From Candidatus Stoquefichus massiliensis AP9 (GTDB taxonomy: Bacteria > Bacillota_I > Bacilli_A > Erysipelotrichales > Coprobacillaceae): a DNA stretch of 41,748 nucleotides. Location of the stretch: the NCBI RefSeq assembly GCF_000455285.1, contig NZ_HG005287.1, positions 1-41,748 of the forward strand. Direction: 5' to 3'. The position numbers were made by a program, and so were the translations under genes. Position 1 is the stretch's first letter. Each line of letters opens with the position of its first letter. Below the pieces are notes generated by a model. It had not been told where the DNA came from and ran no database searches. It saw nothing but the letters and a program-made list of their open reading frames with translations. Shown here one piece after another: positions 18,119 to 26,210 of this stretch.

Positions 18119-18850
18119 CTACTTCAAAGGATGACGAGAATTGTAAACTTGATAAAGAATTAGTGCTGTTGCAACTGATGCATTAAGTGATGTGACATGA
18201 CCTGTCATCGGTAATACAACATTCATATCACAATGTGATTTAACCAATCGTGAAATACCAAAACCTTCTGATCCAATGACAATCACCAATGGCATATTGT
18301 AATCAATAGAACGATAGTCCTGAGATTCATTCAAATCACATCCAACAACCCAAAATCCTTTTGTTTTTAGGTCTTGCAGTGTTCTTGAAAGATTTGTCAC
18401 CTGTGCAACTTTCACATAATCAATAGCACCTGTTGATACCTTAGCAACTGTAGGTGTTAATCCTACACTACGATTTTTACCAATAATAATACCATCGACT
18501 TCAATCGCATCACTCGTTCTTAATATAGCCCCTAAGTTATGCGGATCTTCTAATCCATCAAGCATTAATAATAATGGCTGTTTGCCAGAAGGAATAGCTG
18601 CTAAGATATCATCTACCTCATAATAATCATAGCCTTCAACCTGAGCAACAATCCCCTGATGAACAACATTTCCAACCATTTGATTTAAGACACCCTTATG
18701 AGCGACTATATTCACTTTTATATTCTTAGCTTTTGCCAAAGATATCAACTTCTCATCCATTACATTCTTCATCAGATAAATCTCATAAACAGGTTTATCT
18801 CCCTTTAAAGATTGTAAAACTGTATTTTTTCCATAAATATATTGTCTCAT
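18119..18850 (-). CDS. rlmB: 23S rRNA (guanosine-2'-O-)-methyltransferase RlmB-type
   Basis: A SPOUT (trefoil-knot) methyltransferase of the TrmH/RlmB family, 243 residues. An N-terminal substrate-binding domain (1-75) is followed by the three SpoU motifs: GLEDPHNLGAILRTSDA (about 99-115, with the catalytic-type Asn and Arg), VIGSEGFGIS (191-200) and SLNASVATAL (221-230). It sits between mrnC and sigH as in Bacillus (yacO). Family enzymes methylate G2251 of 23S rRNA; the site here is inferred. Confidence 0.92.
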   Translation of the reverse strand: MRQYIYGKNTVLQSLKGDKPVYEIYLMKNVMDEKLISLAKAKNIKVNIVAHKGVLNQMVGNVVHQGIVAQVEGYDYYEVDDILAAIPSGKQPLLLMLDGLEDPHNLGAILRTSDAIEVDGIIIGKNRSVGLTPTVAKVSTGAIDYVKVAQVTNLSRTLQDLKTKGFWVVGCDLNESQDYRSIDYNMPLVIVIGSEGFGISRLVKSHCDMNVVLPMTGHVTSLNASVATALILYQVYNSRHPLK

Positions 18851-18892
18851 ATTTTACTCCTTTGTGCGTCTCAAATTTGTCTCATTTTTGTT

Positions 18893-19285
18893 TCATGAAT
18901 TTCTCATAACATAGTCTTTATACAATTCAAATAGTTCTTCAATACGTGATTCATTTTTTAATAGATAAAGGTGTCCAATCAAAGCCTCAAATCCTGAAGA
19001 TTGATTATGCGTAATAATACTTGTGTTTTTTATTGCACGACGACCTTTCGCATTACGTCCACGTTTATAAATTAAAATTTCTTCTTCACTCATCCATTGT
19101 CTTTCTATTGCCTCTTTCATAAAACCAGCCTGTGCAACCGCACTTACAAAATCAATAGCTTCTTTCTGTAATAAATCTGGTTTAGTAATATTTTTTTCAA
19201 CAATGAGATATTCTCTTACATAAACTTCAAAAATAGCATCTCCCAAATAGGCCAAGGCCAATGGATTGATTAATTCCGGTCTCAT
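18893..19285 (-). CDS. mrnC: Mini-ribonuclease 3
   Basis: An RNase III-type catalytic domain without the dsRNA-binding domain, which in Bacillus matures 23S rRNA ends. At 130 residues it is typical. The N-terminal signature NPLALAYLGDAIFEVYVRE contains the catalytic Asp16 and Glu20. The start codon comes one base after the cysS stop, so the two genes are coupled. The order cysS-mrnC-rlmB is conserved in Firmicutes. Confidence 0.95.
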   Translation of the reverse strand: MRPELINPLALAYLGDAIFEVYVREYLIVEKNITKPDLLQKEAIDFVSAVAQAGFMKEAIERQWMSEEEILIYKRGRNAKGRRAIKNTSIITHNQSSGFEALIGHLYLLKNESRIEELFELYKDYVMRNS

Positions 19286-19286
19286 T

Positions 19287-20624
19287 CTATATAATTCCTT
19301 TTCTCTGTAACTCTGCTCTTAATATATCAGCTTTCTCATAATTCTTATTTGCTTTTTCATTCATCCAATCCTGATACATTGCAATATCATCATCACTCAA
19401 TTGTTTTGTCTGATGAATAAATCCCATAACATCTAGCATATGCAATAATGTCTGATACTCTCTTGCAATCACAGCATTATCCTTATCACGAACACGCATT
19501 GCCTGATTTAATACTTTCACTTGTCCTAAAATCTGTGTCAATGCTAATGAAGTATTCAAATCATCGGCTAAAGCTTCCACCATTTTATCAACGTCTTCCT
19601 TGTAGTATTCATCATTCATACAATGATTAACTTGCAAATAAAGTGATGCCTGTTTGATGATATTTTCTACTTTTTCAACTTCCTTTTTAACATTCATTAA
19701 AACTTCATCCGTAAAGTTCAGTGGATTACGATAGTGTGTGGACAACATCAACCATTTATAAACATTGCACCCTAGTTCTTCTAATAAATCTTTCGCCCAC
19801 AATACATTTCCTAATGATTTAGACATTTTTTGATTATTAATATTAATCATCTGATTATGCATCCAAACATTCGCAATTGGATGATGATGACAAGCCATTG
19901 ACTGTGCAATCTCATTTTCATGATGTGGAAATTTCAAGTCCTGTCCACCACCATGAATATCTATACGTCCATTTTCAAAAATATCATTAATCATCACAAC
20001 ACATTCAGTATGCCACCCCGGTCTTCCTTTAGACCACGGACTATCAAACTGAATTCCTTCATCCGTTTTCTTCCATAAGGCAAAATCCGTAGAGCTTTCT
20101 TTTTTATCATTATCATCAACACGTTCACTCGCTCCAGCAATCAAATCTTCAACCTTAATTCCTGATAACATACCATATTCTTCAATCTTCGTCACTCTAA
20201 AATAAACATCACCATCAACTTCATAAGCATAACCCTGATCTACAAGATCTTTAATAAAATCTATAATAGGTTGCATTGTTTCAGTCACACGTGGTGCATA
20301 TGTTGGAAATAATAGATTCAACTCACGTCTCACATCTTCATAAGCTTTAACATATTTATCAGTTAATTCTTTTTCAGTTATTCCTTCAGTTTTTGCCGCC
20401 TTAATAATTTTATCATCAACATCAGTAAAATTAGATACAAAAGTTACTTTATACCCCAAATACTCAAAAGTTCTTCTCAAAACATCAAAAACAATCATTG
20501 GTCTTGTATTCCCAATATGGACATAGTTATATACAGTAGGTCCACATACATAAATACTCACTTCTCCCTGTTTAATTGGTACAAAATCTTCTTTTTTGTT
20601 TGTTAGTGTATTAAATACTTTCAT
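19287..20624 (-). CDS. cysS: Cysteinyl-tRNA synthetase
   Basis: A class I synthetase of 445 residues. The HIGH motif is HIGN at 36-39, the KMSKS loop is KMSKS in NNQKMSKSLGNV, and the zinc ligands include Cys27 (VCGPT) and the Cys in HTECVVM. The ATG at 20624 (MKVFNTL) has GGAGG just upstream; a longer frame would start inside the T-box terminator. A T-box riboswitch with a UGC specifier precedes it, fitting control by uncharged tRNA-Cys. It is the first gene of the cysS-mrnC-rlmB-sigH group. Confidence 0.98.
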   Translation of the reverse strand: MKVFNTLTNKKEDFVPIKQGEVSIYVCGPTVYNYVHIGNTRPMIVFDVLRRTFEYLGYKVTFVSNFTDVDDKIIKAAKTEGITEKELTDKYVKAYEDVRRELNLLFPTYAPRVTETMQPIIDFIKDLVDQGYAYEVDGDVYFRVTKIEEYGMLSGIKVEDLIAGASERVDDNDKKESSTDFALWKKTDEGIQFDSPWSKGRPGWHTECVVMINDIFENGRIDIHGGGQDLKFPHHENEIAQSMACHHHPIANVWMHNQMININNQKMSKSLGNVLWAKDLLEELGCNVYKWLMLSTHYRNPLNFTDEVLMNVKKEVEKVENIIKQASLYLQVNHCMNDEYYKEDVDKMVEALADDLNTSLALTQILGQVKVLNQAMRVRDKDNAVIAREYQTLLHMLDVMGFIHQTKQLSDDDIAMYQDWMNEKANKNYEKADILRAELQRKGII

Positions 20625-20640
20625 ACTTCCTCCTTCAAAT

Positions 20641-20830
20641 AAAAAAGCAAATGATAAAGAACACCTTGTGTCACCCACTTTACCACATGCTTATAGTCTA
20701 CTTTTAACGCAAGTTAACGTTCTTTCTTTTCAAAAGACTCAGGCAAGGGCATCCAAAATCATCCATTAAGCCATTTCCACCATCAGGCTCTCTCTATAAA
20801 TATCATTCCTTCTTCATTCTTGCCTATAAT
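20641..20830 (-). promoter_or_regulatory. T-box riboswitch of cysS
   Basis: On the minus strand the base of stem I is AGGCAAG (20819-20825) paired with CTTGCCT (20741-20747). Between them are the AGAGAG bulge and the GGTGGAAATGGC distal loop usual in T-boxes. The Cys codon TGC (20749-20751) stands at the specifier position. Downstream, AAAG-TGGGTGA-CAC-AAG-GTG-TT-CTTT can form the antiterminator with a 7-base bulge starting UGGG. This region is nested in a longer imperfect 13-bp stem (20647-20690) that ends in T6 (20641-20646), the terminator. The bulge differs from the usual UGGNACC. Confidence 0.85.
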
Positions 20831-20837
20831 TTATTAT

Positions 20838-20866
20838 ACTATAACAAATTCACTTTTATTAATCAA
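20838..20866 (-). promoter_or_regulatory. cysS promoter
   Basis: TTGATT (20861-20866), 17-bp spacer, TATAGT (20838-20843) on the minus strand, starting the T-box leader about 13 bp further on. The -35 lies 2 bases beyond the stop codon of the lipoprotein gene. Confidence 0.7.
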
Positions 20867-20868
20867 GT

Positions 20869-21384
20869 TTAATGATGTACAGTTAAAGATTCTAAAAATT
20901 GATTTACAACTTGAATATTCTCATCATAAAACTTTTCAGGGGCCTGATAAGCAAGAACATATGTCGCAGTATCTGTAAAATAAACCATATGTTCAAATTT
21001 TATTCCAGTAGACATATAACTGCCTGTAAATTCTTGACAATTTAGCCCACTTTTAATTTGAATATTCTTAAATGCAACATTCTCTGCACCATCCTCTTCT
21101 AATTGTCCGGCATAAAGTTCTGGCAAATCATCAAGTTGATTATCTGTATCATCAGAAATAGTCGTATAAAAAATGACTTCTTCTTCCTTGACAAAACGGA
21201 CAATTTGCTGGTTATCAGATTTTGTATCTAATTCATAATCTTTAGGATAATAGAACGAAGCGAGATCAGCAATCTTATATTCAGTTCCTTCTTTTTCTAA
21301 AGAAACATTTTTATATTTTCTACCACATGCAAAAAAACTCAATAACAAGACAATAACAGTTAAAATCTTTATTTTTGTTCGCAT
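20869..21384 (-). CDS. Small predicted lipoprotein, function unknown
   Basis: I do not recognise this family. From ATG 21384 it has 171 residues: a short basic start (MRTKIK), a hydrophobic core (7-17) and a lipobox-like LSFFAC with Cys20, so it is probably a lipoprotein anchored outside the membrane. The mature part is soluble and mixed alpha/beta, and may resemble PsbP-like or DUF-type domains found in other Firmicute lipoproteins. A second ATG three bases earlier (21387) is possible; 21384 has the better 7-base spacing from AGGAGG. It has its own promoter and seems to be a single-gene unit between glgA and cysS. Confidence 0.75.
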   Translation of the reverse strand: MRTKIKILTVIVLLLSFFACGRKYKNVSLEKEGTEYKIADLASFYYPKDYELDTKSDNQQIVRFVKEEEVIFYTTISDDTDNQLDDLPELYAGQLEEDGAENVAFKNIQIKSGLNCQEFTGSYMSTGIKFEHMVYFTDTATYVLAYQAPEKFYDENIQVVNQFLESLTVHH

Positions 21385-21405
21385 CATATCTCCTCCTACC
21401 AACCT

Positions 21406-21434
21406 ATTGTACTAAACAAAAGATAAGAAAGCAA
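21406..21434 (-). promoter_or_regulatory. Promoter of the lipoprotein gene
   Basis: TTGCTT (21429-21434), 17-bp spacer, TACAAT (21406-21411) on the minus strand. Confidence 0.65.
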
Positions 21435-21456
21435 ATAAAAATCAATTTCATATAAA

Positions 21457-21478
21457 AGAGATAGGTTCCCCTATCTCT
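21457..21478 (-). terminator. glgA terminator
   Basis: Perfect 9-bp stem AGAGATAGG / CCTATCTCT with a 4-base loop and a short T-rich tail, 6 bases after the glgA stop codon. It ends the glgCDA operon. Confidence 0.88.
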
Positions 21479-21484
21479 CTATAG

Positions 21485-22912
21485 TTAATCAAGCAATGAA
21501 TTAAAAACCTTCAAATAGGCATCAGCACTTTTATCCCAGTCAAGCTTAGCATTCATTGCACGATGTACTAATCCTTGCCATTTTTCTTTATCCTTATAAA
21601 CTTCTAATGCATAATCAATAATACTCATCATTTCATGTGCATTATAATTTGTAAAGCTAAATCCAGTACCAGTATCAGCAAATTCATTATATGGTTCAAC
21701 ACTATCTTTTAAACCACCAGTTTCTCTAACAATAGGAATTGTTCCATAACGAAGAGACATCATTTGTGATAAGCCACATGGTTCAAATAAAGATGGCATC
21801 AAGAACATGTCACATCCAGCATAAATACGACTTGATAAACCTAAATCATATTTTAAATTCAAAGATAACTTTTGATTATGATAAGCTGCAATAGCTTTCA
21901 AAGGCTCTTCATATTTCTGATCACCAGCTCCAAGAATAACAACCTGTACATCACGTTTCATTAATTCGTCCATACGATTAATAATTAAATCCAATCCTTT
22001 TTGCCAAGTTAATCTTGTCACAACACCAATCATTGGAATATCAGAATTAACTGGTAATCCACATTCTTCTTGTAATGCAGTTTTATTCAAGACTTTCTTC
22101 TCATCAACTGTATCAATATCAAAATGTTCAACAATTTCAGGATCAGTTTCTGGGTTGATTGTTTCATAATCAATACCATTTAAAATACCATACAAATCAT
22201 GTCTACGCATTTGTAAAATACTTTGTAATCCTTCACCAAAGCTATCTGTTAAGATTTCCTGTGCATACGTTGGTGAAACAGTTGTGATGACATCACTATA
22301 GAAAATAGCAGCCTTCATCATATTAAAGCATCCATCATTACGACAGTTTCCATTATAATAAAGATAATTATCTAATCCAAAATGATCACTTAATAATGCT
22401 GGATCACATTTTCCCTGATAAGCAATATTATGAATGGTAAAGACAACTTTAATACCTTGATAGTATTCATAGTATGCATATCTTTCTTTATAAAGCGTTG
22501 CTATCATAGCTGTTTGCCAATCATGCAAATGCAATATATCAGGCTTAATATCAACATGTGATAATAATTCTAATACTGCAAAATCAAAGTATGCAAATCT
22601 CTCATTGTCATCATCATACCCATAAAGACCAGGTCTTCTAAAATATTGTTCATTATCAATGAAGTAATAAGTCACACCATCATATTCAGTCTTAAAAACA
22701 CCACAATAACATTTTCTCCATCCAACCCAGATATCATAACTATCTACATACTCAAGAGTCTCTGCCAACTTCATATCTTGATATTTTGGTAAAACAACAA
22801 TACACTCATGTCCTTTTTGTACCAATGCTTTAGGTAAAGACCCTAAAACATCAGCCAAACCACCTGATTTGATAAAAGGATTTGCTTCACTTGTTGCAAA
22901 AACAATTCTCAT
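21485..22912 (-). CDS. glgA: Glycogen synthase (ADP-glucose)
   Basis: A GT5 glycosyltransferase (GT-B fold) that extends alpha-1,4-glucan from ADP-glucose, 475 residues. The N-terminal KSGGLADVLGSLP motif binds ADP-glucose, and the C-terminal PSLFEPCGLSQMMSLRYGT segment holds the family glutamate region. It is the last gene of glgC-glgD-glgA; its ATG shares one base with the glgD stop codon (TAATG). No branching enzyme or phosphorylase gene is present in the window. Confidence 0.97.
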   Translation of the reverse strand: MRIVFATSEANPFIKSGGLADVLGSLPKALVQKGHECIVVLPKYQDMKLAETLEYVDSYDIWVGWRKCYCGVFKTEYDGVTYYFIDNEQYFRRPGLYGYDDDNERFAYFDFAVLELLSHVDIKPDILHLHDWQTAMIATLYKERYAYYEYYQGIKVVFTIHNIAYQGKCDPALLSDHFGLDNYLYYNGNCRNDGCFNMMKAAIFYSDVITTVSPTYAQEILTDSFGEGLQSILQMRRHDLYGILNGIDYETINPETDPEIVEHFDIDTVDEKKVLNKTALQEECGLPVNSDIPMIGVVTRLTWQKGLDLIINRMDELMKRDVQVVILGAGDQKYEEPLKAIAAYHNQKLSLNLKYDLGLSSRIYAGCDMFLMPSLFEPCGLSQMMSLRYGTIPIVRETGGLKDSVEPYNEFADTGTGFSFTNYNAHEMMSIIDYALEVYKDKEKWQGLVHRAMNAKLDWDKSADAYLKVFNSLLD

Positions 22913-24018
22913 TAAACGACATCTCCTTCTTTGACATAAAGTGGTTCACTATCACCAATTAACTCAGTTTTCTTTTCAATACGAGCATCTTTATCAATAA
23001 TAACATTTTCCAAATGTGCCCCAGGACTTACCTTAGAACCATTCAAAATAATACAATTCTTAACAACGGCATTCTTACCAATAGTGACATTACGAGAAAG
23101 AATGCTTCCTTCAACTTCACCATCAATAATAGCTCCATTTGCAACAAATGATTTCTTTACCTGAGCATTCTTTAAATACTTTGTAGGTGGTGTATCATTT
23201 GTATTTGTAAAAATCGGCCATGTACTCTTAAACACTTGCGTAGAAACATCCATATCTAAGAATTCCATGCTTACTTTATAATATGCATCATAAGAATCAA
23301 TACATCTTGCAAAACCTTTATATTCATAAGCCATAATTTTTCTTTCATCACATAAATATGCTAAAGTATCTTTTAAATCAAAGAATGAACTAATCTTTTT
23401 TGCATATCCTATTAATTGTAATAAGACTTTTGTATTAATAACATAAGTTTCTAAAGAAATATTTCTTTCTTTACGATTCCCTTTATTTTGTTTAATTTCA
23501 GTCACTTGTTTACCTTTTAATCTCAAATAATCAGAACCTACAAAAGATTCATGAGCATTATTAATTCTTTGATAAACCATTGTAATTTCAGCACCAGATC
23601 TTGCATGAGCATCAATAACTTCTGCATAATTCATAGTTGTAATAATATGTGCTGGTGCAATGACAACATAATCTGCTTTCGCTTTTTCAATAAAAGCAAT
23701 ATTTTCTACAAGATTATTAATATCATGATTATACATTGTATTATTTGCATACTTTTCATTGTATAACAATGAAACACCACCAGATTTAGAGTTAAAATTC
23801 CATGAATTACCATTACCTAAATGTTTAAATAAAGATCTTGGTTTTTCTTTAATCAAAACACCAACAGTATCAACATTAGAATTTGACATATTTGATAAAA
23901 CAAAATCAATAATACCATATCTTCCTAAAAAACTTACAGAAGCTACTGGACGTCTTTCAGTTAAACCTTTATAAGAAACATCAGAATGTAAATTTACTAA
24001 ACCAACTACTTTTGCCAT
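22912..24018 (-). CDS. glgD: GlgD subunit of glucose-1-phosphate adenylyltransferase
   Basis: A GlgC paralogue found in Firmicutes that forms a heteromer with GlgC and raises its activity, 368 residues. The nucleotidyltransferase fold is kept (RRPVASVSFLGRYGIIDFVLSNM), but the GGxGxRL loop present in GlgC is missing. The C-terminal part has left-handed beta-helix repeats. It lies 12 bp after glgC and overlaps glgA by one base. Its role as a regulatory rather than catalytic subunit is known from the family. Confidence 0.95.
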   Translation of the reverse strand: MAKVVGLVNLHSDVSYKGLTERRPVASVSFLGRYGIIDFVLSNMSNSNVDTVGVLIKEKPRSLFKHLGNGNSWNFNSKSGGVSLLYNEKYANNTMYNHDINNLVENIAFIEKAKADYVVIAPAHIITTMNYAEVIDAHARSGAEITMVYQRINNAHESFVGSDYLRLKGKQVTEIKQNKGNRKERNISLETYVINTKVLLQLIGYAKKISSFFDLKDTLAYLCDERKIMAYEYKGFARCIDSYDAYYKVSMEFLDMDVSTQVFKSTWPIFTNTNDTPPTKYLKNAQVKKSFVANGAIIDGEVEGSILSRNVTIGKNAVVKNCIILNGSKVSPGAHLENVIIDKDARIEKKTELIGDSEPLYVKEGDVV

Positions 24019-24030
24019 TGTCTTAACCCC

Positions 24031-25158
24031 CTATTTCGCATTGTCACTAACAAGTTCGACTTCTTTAGCTTCCTTGTTGACAACTTTCTTAGCTTTAATA
24101 ACAACACCCTCATCAACGATAGATTTATAGATTTCTGCGCCTTCTTCTACCAATACACCTGGCATAAGAACTGAGTCAACAACTTTAGCACCTTCACCAA
24201 TATAAACGTTATTGAACAATACAGAACCCTTGACATCACCATTGACAATACATCCTTGTGTAACAAGTGAATTCTTAACAGTTGCTTCTTCACCAATAAT
24301 CTGAGGTTTACTTAATGTATCTTCTGTGTAAATCTTCCAGTCTCTTTTAATATTATAAAGATCTAATTCTTTATCATCTAACAAATCCATGTTAGCCTGC
24401 CATAAACTTTCAACAGTCCCAACATCTTTCCAATATCCAGCAAATTCATAAGCATACAACTTTTTACCATCATTTAACATCATCGGAATAATGTTCATAC
24501 CAAAATCATGTTTACTGTTTTCATCTTTTGCATCTTCAATTAAATATTTTCTTAATTCCTTATAAGTGAAGATATAAATACCCATAGAAGCCAATGTAGA
24601 CTTAGGTTTTTCAGGTTTTTCTTCAAACTCATAAATTGTTCCATCTTTATTTGTATTCATAATACCAAAACGACTTGCTTCTTTCATAGAAACATTTAAA
24701 ACTGCAACTGTTAAATCAGCACCTTTTGCTTTGTGAGCAGCTAACATATCAGCATAATCCATCTTATAAATATGGTCACCTGATAAAATCAATACATACT
24801 CAGGAGAATGTTGATCTAAGAACCCAATATTCTGATAAATTGCATCAGCAGTACCAGCATACCAAGTTGCTCCTACCTCTCCTCTTTCACGGGCTGGCAA
24901 AATAGCCGCAAGTGATTTGTTTCCATCCAATCCCCACTTAGAACCAGCACCTACATAAGTACCTAATAGAACTGATTCATACTGTGTCAAAACTCCAACA
25001 ATATCAATACCAGAGTTTGCACAGTTACTTAAAGGAAAGTCTATAATTCTATACTTCCCTCCGAAGTAAACAGCAGGTTTTGCAACTTTAGCTGTTAAAG
25101 CTTCAAGACGTGTCCCTCGACCACCTGCTAAGATCATCGCAACAATTTCTTTACTCAT
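24031..25158 (-). CDS. glgC: Glucose-1-phosphate adenylyltransferase, catalytic subunit
   Basis: Makes ADP-glucose from glucose-1-phosphate and ATP, the committed step of glycogen synthesis, 375 residues. The N-terminal signature [21 protein letters not shown] is intact, followed by the FPLSNC and GTADAIYQN motifs; the C-terminal half is a beta-helix. It is first in the operon, with GGAGG 7 bases before ATG 25158. A cre-like site lies in its leader, suggesting carbon catabolite control. Confidence 0.97.
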   Translation of the reverse strand: MSKEIVAMILAGGRGTRLEALTAKVAKPAVYFGGKYRIIDFPLSNCANSGIDIVGVLTQYESVLLGTYVGAGSKWGLDGNKSLAAILPARERGEVGATWYAGTADAIYQNIGFLDQHSPEYVLILSGDHIYKMDYADMLAAHKAKGADLTVAVLNVSMKEASRFGIMNTNKDGTIYEFEEKPEKPKSTLASMGIYIFTYKELRKYLIEDAKDENSKHDFGMNIIPMMLNDGKKLYAYEFAGYWKDVGTVESLWQANMDLLDDKELDLYNIKRDWKIYTEDTLSKPQIIGEEATVKNSLVTQGCIVNGDVKGSVLFNNVYIGEGAKVVDSVLMPGVLVEEGAEIYKSIVDEGVVIKAKKVVNKEAKEVELVSDNAK

Positions 25159-25183
25159 AATTTTTCCTCCTAAACTTTGAATG

Positions 25184-25197
25184 TGAAAGTGCTTACC
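25184..25197. promoter_or_regulatory. Possible CcpA (cre) site in the glgC leader
   Basis: TGAAAGTGCTTACC matches the CcpA consensus TGWAANCGNTNWCA with two differences. It lies between the likely -10 (25207-25215) and the glgC SD, where a bound repressor could block elongation. Weak evidence from one site. Confidence 0.35.
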
Positions 25198-25206
25198 TAT
25201 ATTTCT

Positions 25207-25215
25207 ATTTTAACA
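25207..25215 (-). promoter_or_regulatory. Likely glgCDA promoter (extended -10)
   Basis: TGTTAAAAT on the minus strand is an extended -10 (TGnTAAAAT), about 50 bp before glgC. No good -35 is visible at 17 bp; the upstream bases are T-rich. Confidence 0.5.
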
Positions 25216-25342
25216 CAAAGCTGTTTAAAAAAACACAATTTCGTGTCATTTTAAAAAAGAATTTTTTGATGTATTCATTAAAGTTGAAATAACATTGAAG
25301 AAAACAAACTTTTTCAAATTTAGCAACTTTTTCTTTTTCCTA

Positions 25343-25351
25343 CATATATTA
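25343..25351 (+). promoter_or_regulatory. Possible sporulation (SigK/SigE-type) -10 before cwlJ
   Basis: CATATATTA fits the CATAnnnTA -10 of SigK and the CATA core of SigE. An AC 15 bp upstream could serve as a SigK -35 (usual spacing 16-17). It lies only 4-5 bases from the SD, so the leader would be very short. Low confidence. Confidence 0.35.
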
Positions 25352-25367
25352 AAAAGAGGTGATGAAC

Positions 25368-25790
25368 TTGTCCCCAAGAATTTCATATAATGACTCAGAT
25401 ATTGACTTATTAGCCCGTATCATGAAAGCCGAAGCATTAGGAGAAGGTGAAGAAGGTATGCTGATGGTAGGTAATGTTGTTGTCAATCGCGTTGTTGCTA
25501 ACTGCGACGTATTCAAAAACACAAGAACAATATCTGAAGTCGTCTATCAGAAAAATGCTTTTTCTGGTGTCGGACAACCCTTATTTAATCAGCCAGTCAA
25601 TGCCAAAGAAAGAGAACTTGCATTACGAAACATTGATGGCTATCGAATTGAACCAGCAACGAACGCTTTATGGTTTAAAAATCCTGGTTCCAAAACTGCT
25701 TGTCCTGAAAAATTTTTTGGTGAATTAACAGGACGTTATAAAAATCATTGTTTTTATGCCCCAGGGGCAAAATTAAATTGTGACTTGTAG
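25368..25790 (+). CDS. cwlJ: Spore cortex-lytic hydrolase CwlJ
   Basis: A cell-wall hydrolase (Hydrolase_2/SleB_2 domain) that degrades cortex peptidoglycan during spore germination. At 140 residues it matches Bacillus CwlJ in length and has no signal peptide, as expected for a protein placed in the coat. The conserved LxARIMKAEALGEGEEGM segment holds the catalytic-type Glu (about 22), and the end HCFY is typical. The start is uncertain. The ATG at 25362 lies 2 bases from AGAGG; the TTG at 25368 lies 8 bases away, which is why I use it. It forms an operon with gerQ, its partner in Bacillus. Confidence 0.9.
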   Translation: MSPRISYNDSDIDLLARIMKAEALGEGEEGMLMVGNVVVNRVVANCDVFKNTRTISEVVYQKNAFSGVGQPLFNQPVNAKERELALRNIDGYRIEPATNALWFKNPGSKTACPEKFFGELTGRYKNHCFYAPGAKLNCDL

Positions 25791-25798
25791 GAGGGTCT

Positions 25799-26101
25799 AT
25801 GGATACAAACAATCAATCTATTTTACAAGGAAGTCAAACTTCTTCTTTACCAACACCTATTGCAGAACAAACTTATTTAGAAAATATTTTACGTCTCAAT
25901 ATTGGAAAACTGGGAACATTCTATTTTACTTATACTGGAAGTAGTGACTGGCGTGATCGAGCATATAAAGGAATTATTGAACAAGTCGGCAGAGATCATT
26001 TTATTGTTCGTGATCCAAAAAATCAAAAATATTATATTTTTCAGTTTGTTTATTTTGATTGGGCAGAATTTGATGAACCTATTCTTTATAACACAAGATA
26101 G
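25799..26101 (+). CDS. gerQ: Spore coat protein GerQ
   Basis: An inner-coat protein needed to localise CwlJ in Bacillus. It has 100 residues, shorter than Bacillus GerQ because the N-terminal Gln-rich tail is only about 25 residues (several Gln, including QGSQ). The conserved domain follows (LRLNIGKLGTFYFTYTGS, FDWAEFDEPILYNTR). The cwlJ stop codon is part of its SD (TAGGAGGG), so translation is coupled. In Bacillus Tgl cross-links GerQ; no tgl is seen here. Confidence 0.92.
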   Translation: MDTNNQSILQGSQTSSLPTPIAEQTYLENILRLNIGKLGTFYFTYTGSSDWRDRAYKGIIEQVGRDHFIVRDPKNQKYYIFQFVYFDWAEFDEPILYNTR

Positions 26102-26180
26102 CCTCAACTGATAGAATCAGATAAATATGTTGACTTCATTATGTCCTTAGCATTCATTATTGATTTCATAGTATATGTAA

Positions 26181-26210
26181 AAGGGAGAATAATTTTCATT
26201 ATCCTCCCTT
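26181..26210. terminator. Hairpin between gerQ and folC, probably bidirectional
   Basis: AAGGGAG / CTCCCTT extended by ATAAT / ATTAT across one mismatch, with a 4-base loop. It can serve the plus-strand gerQ and the minus-strand folC, although T runs are short on both sides. The folC stop codon (26199-26201) lies inside it. Confidence 0.7.

Noticed and set aside
25889-26111. Two further open frames overlapping gerQ on both strands.
   Set aside because: They lie within the conserved gerQ coding sequence, lack SDs and have no recognisable domain.
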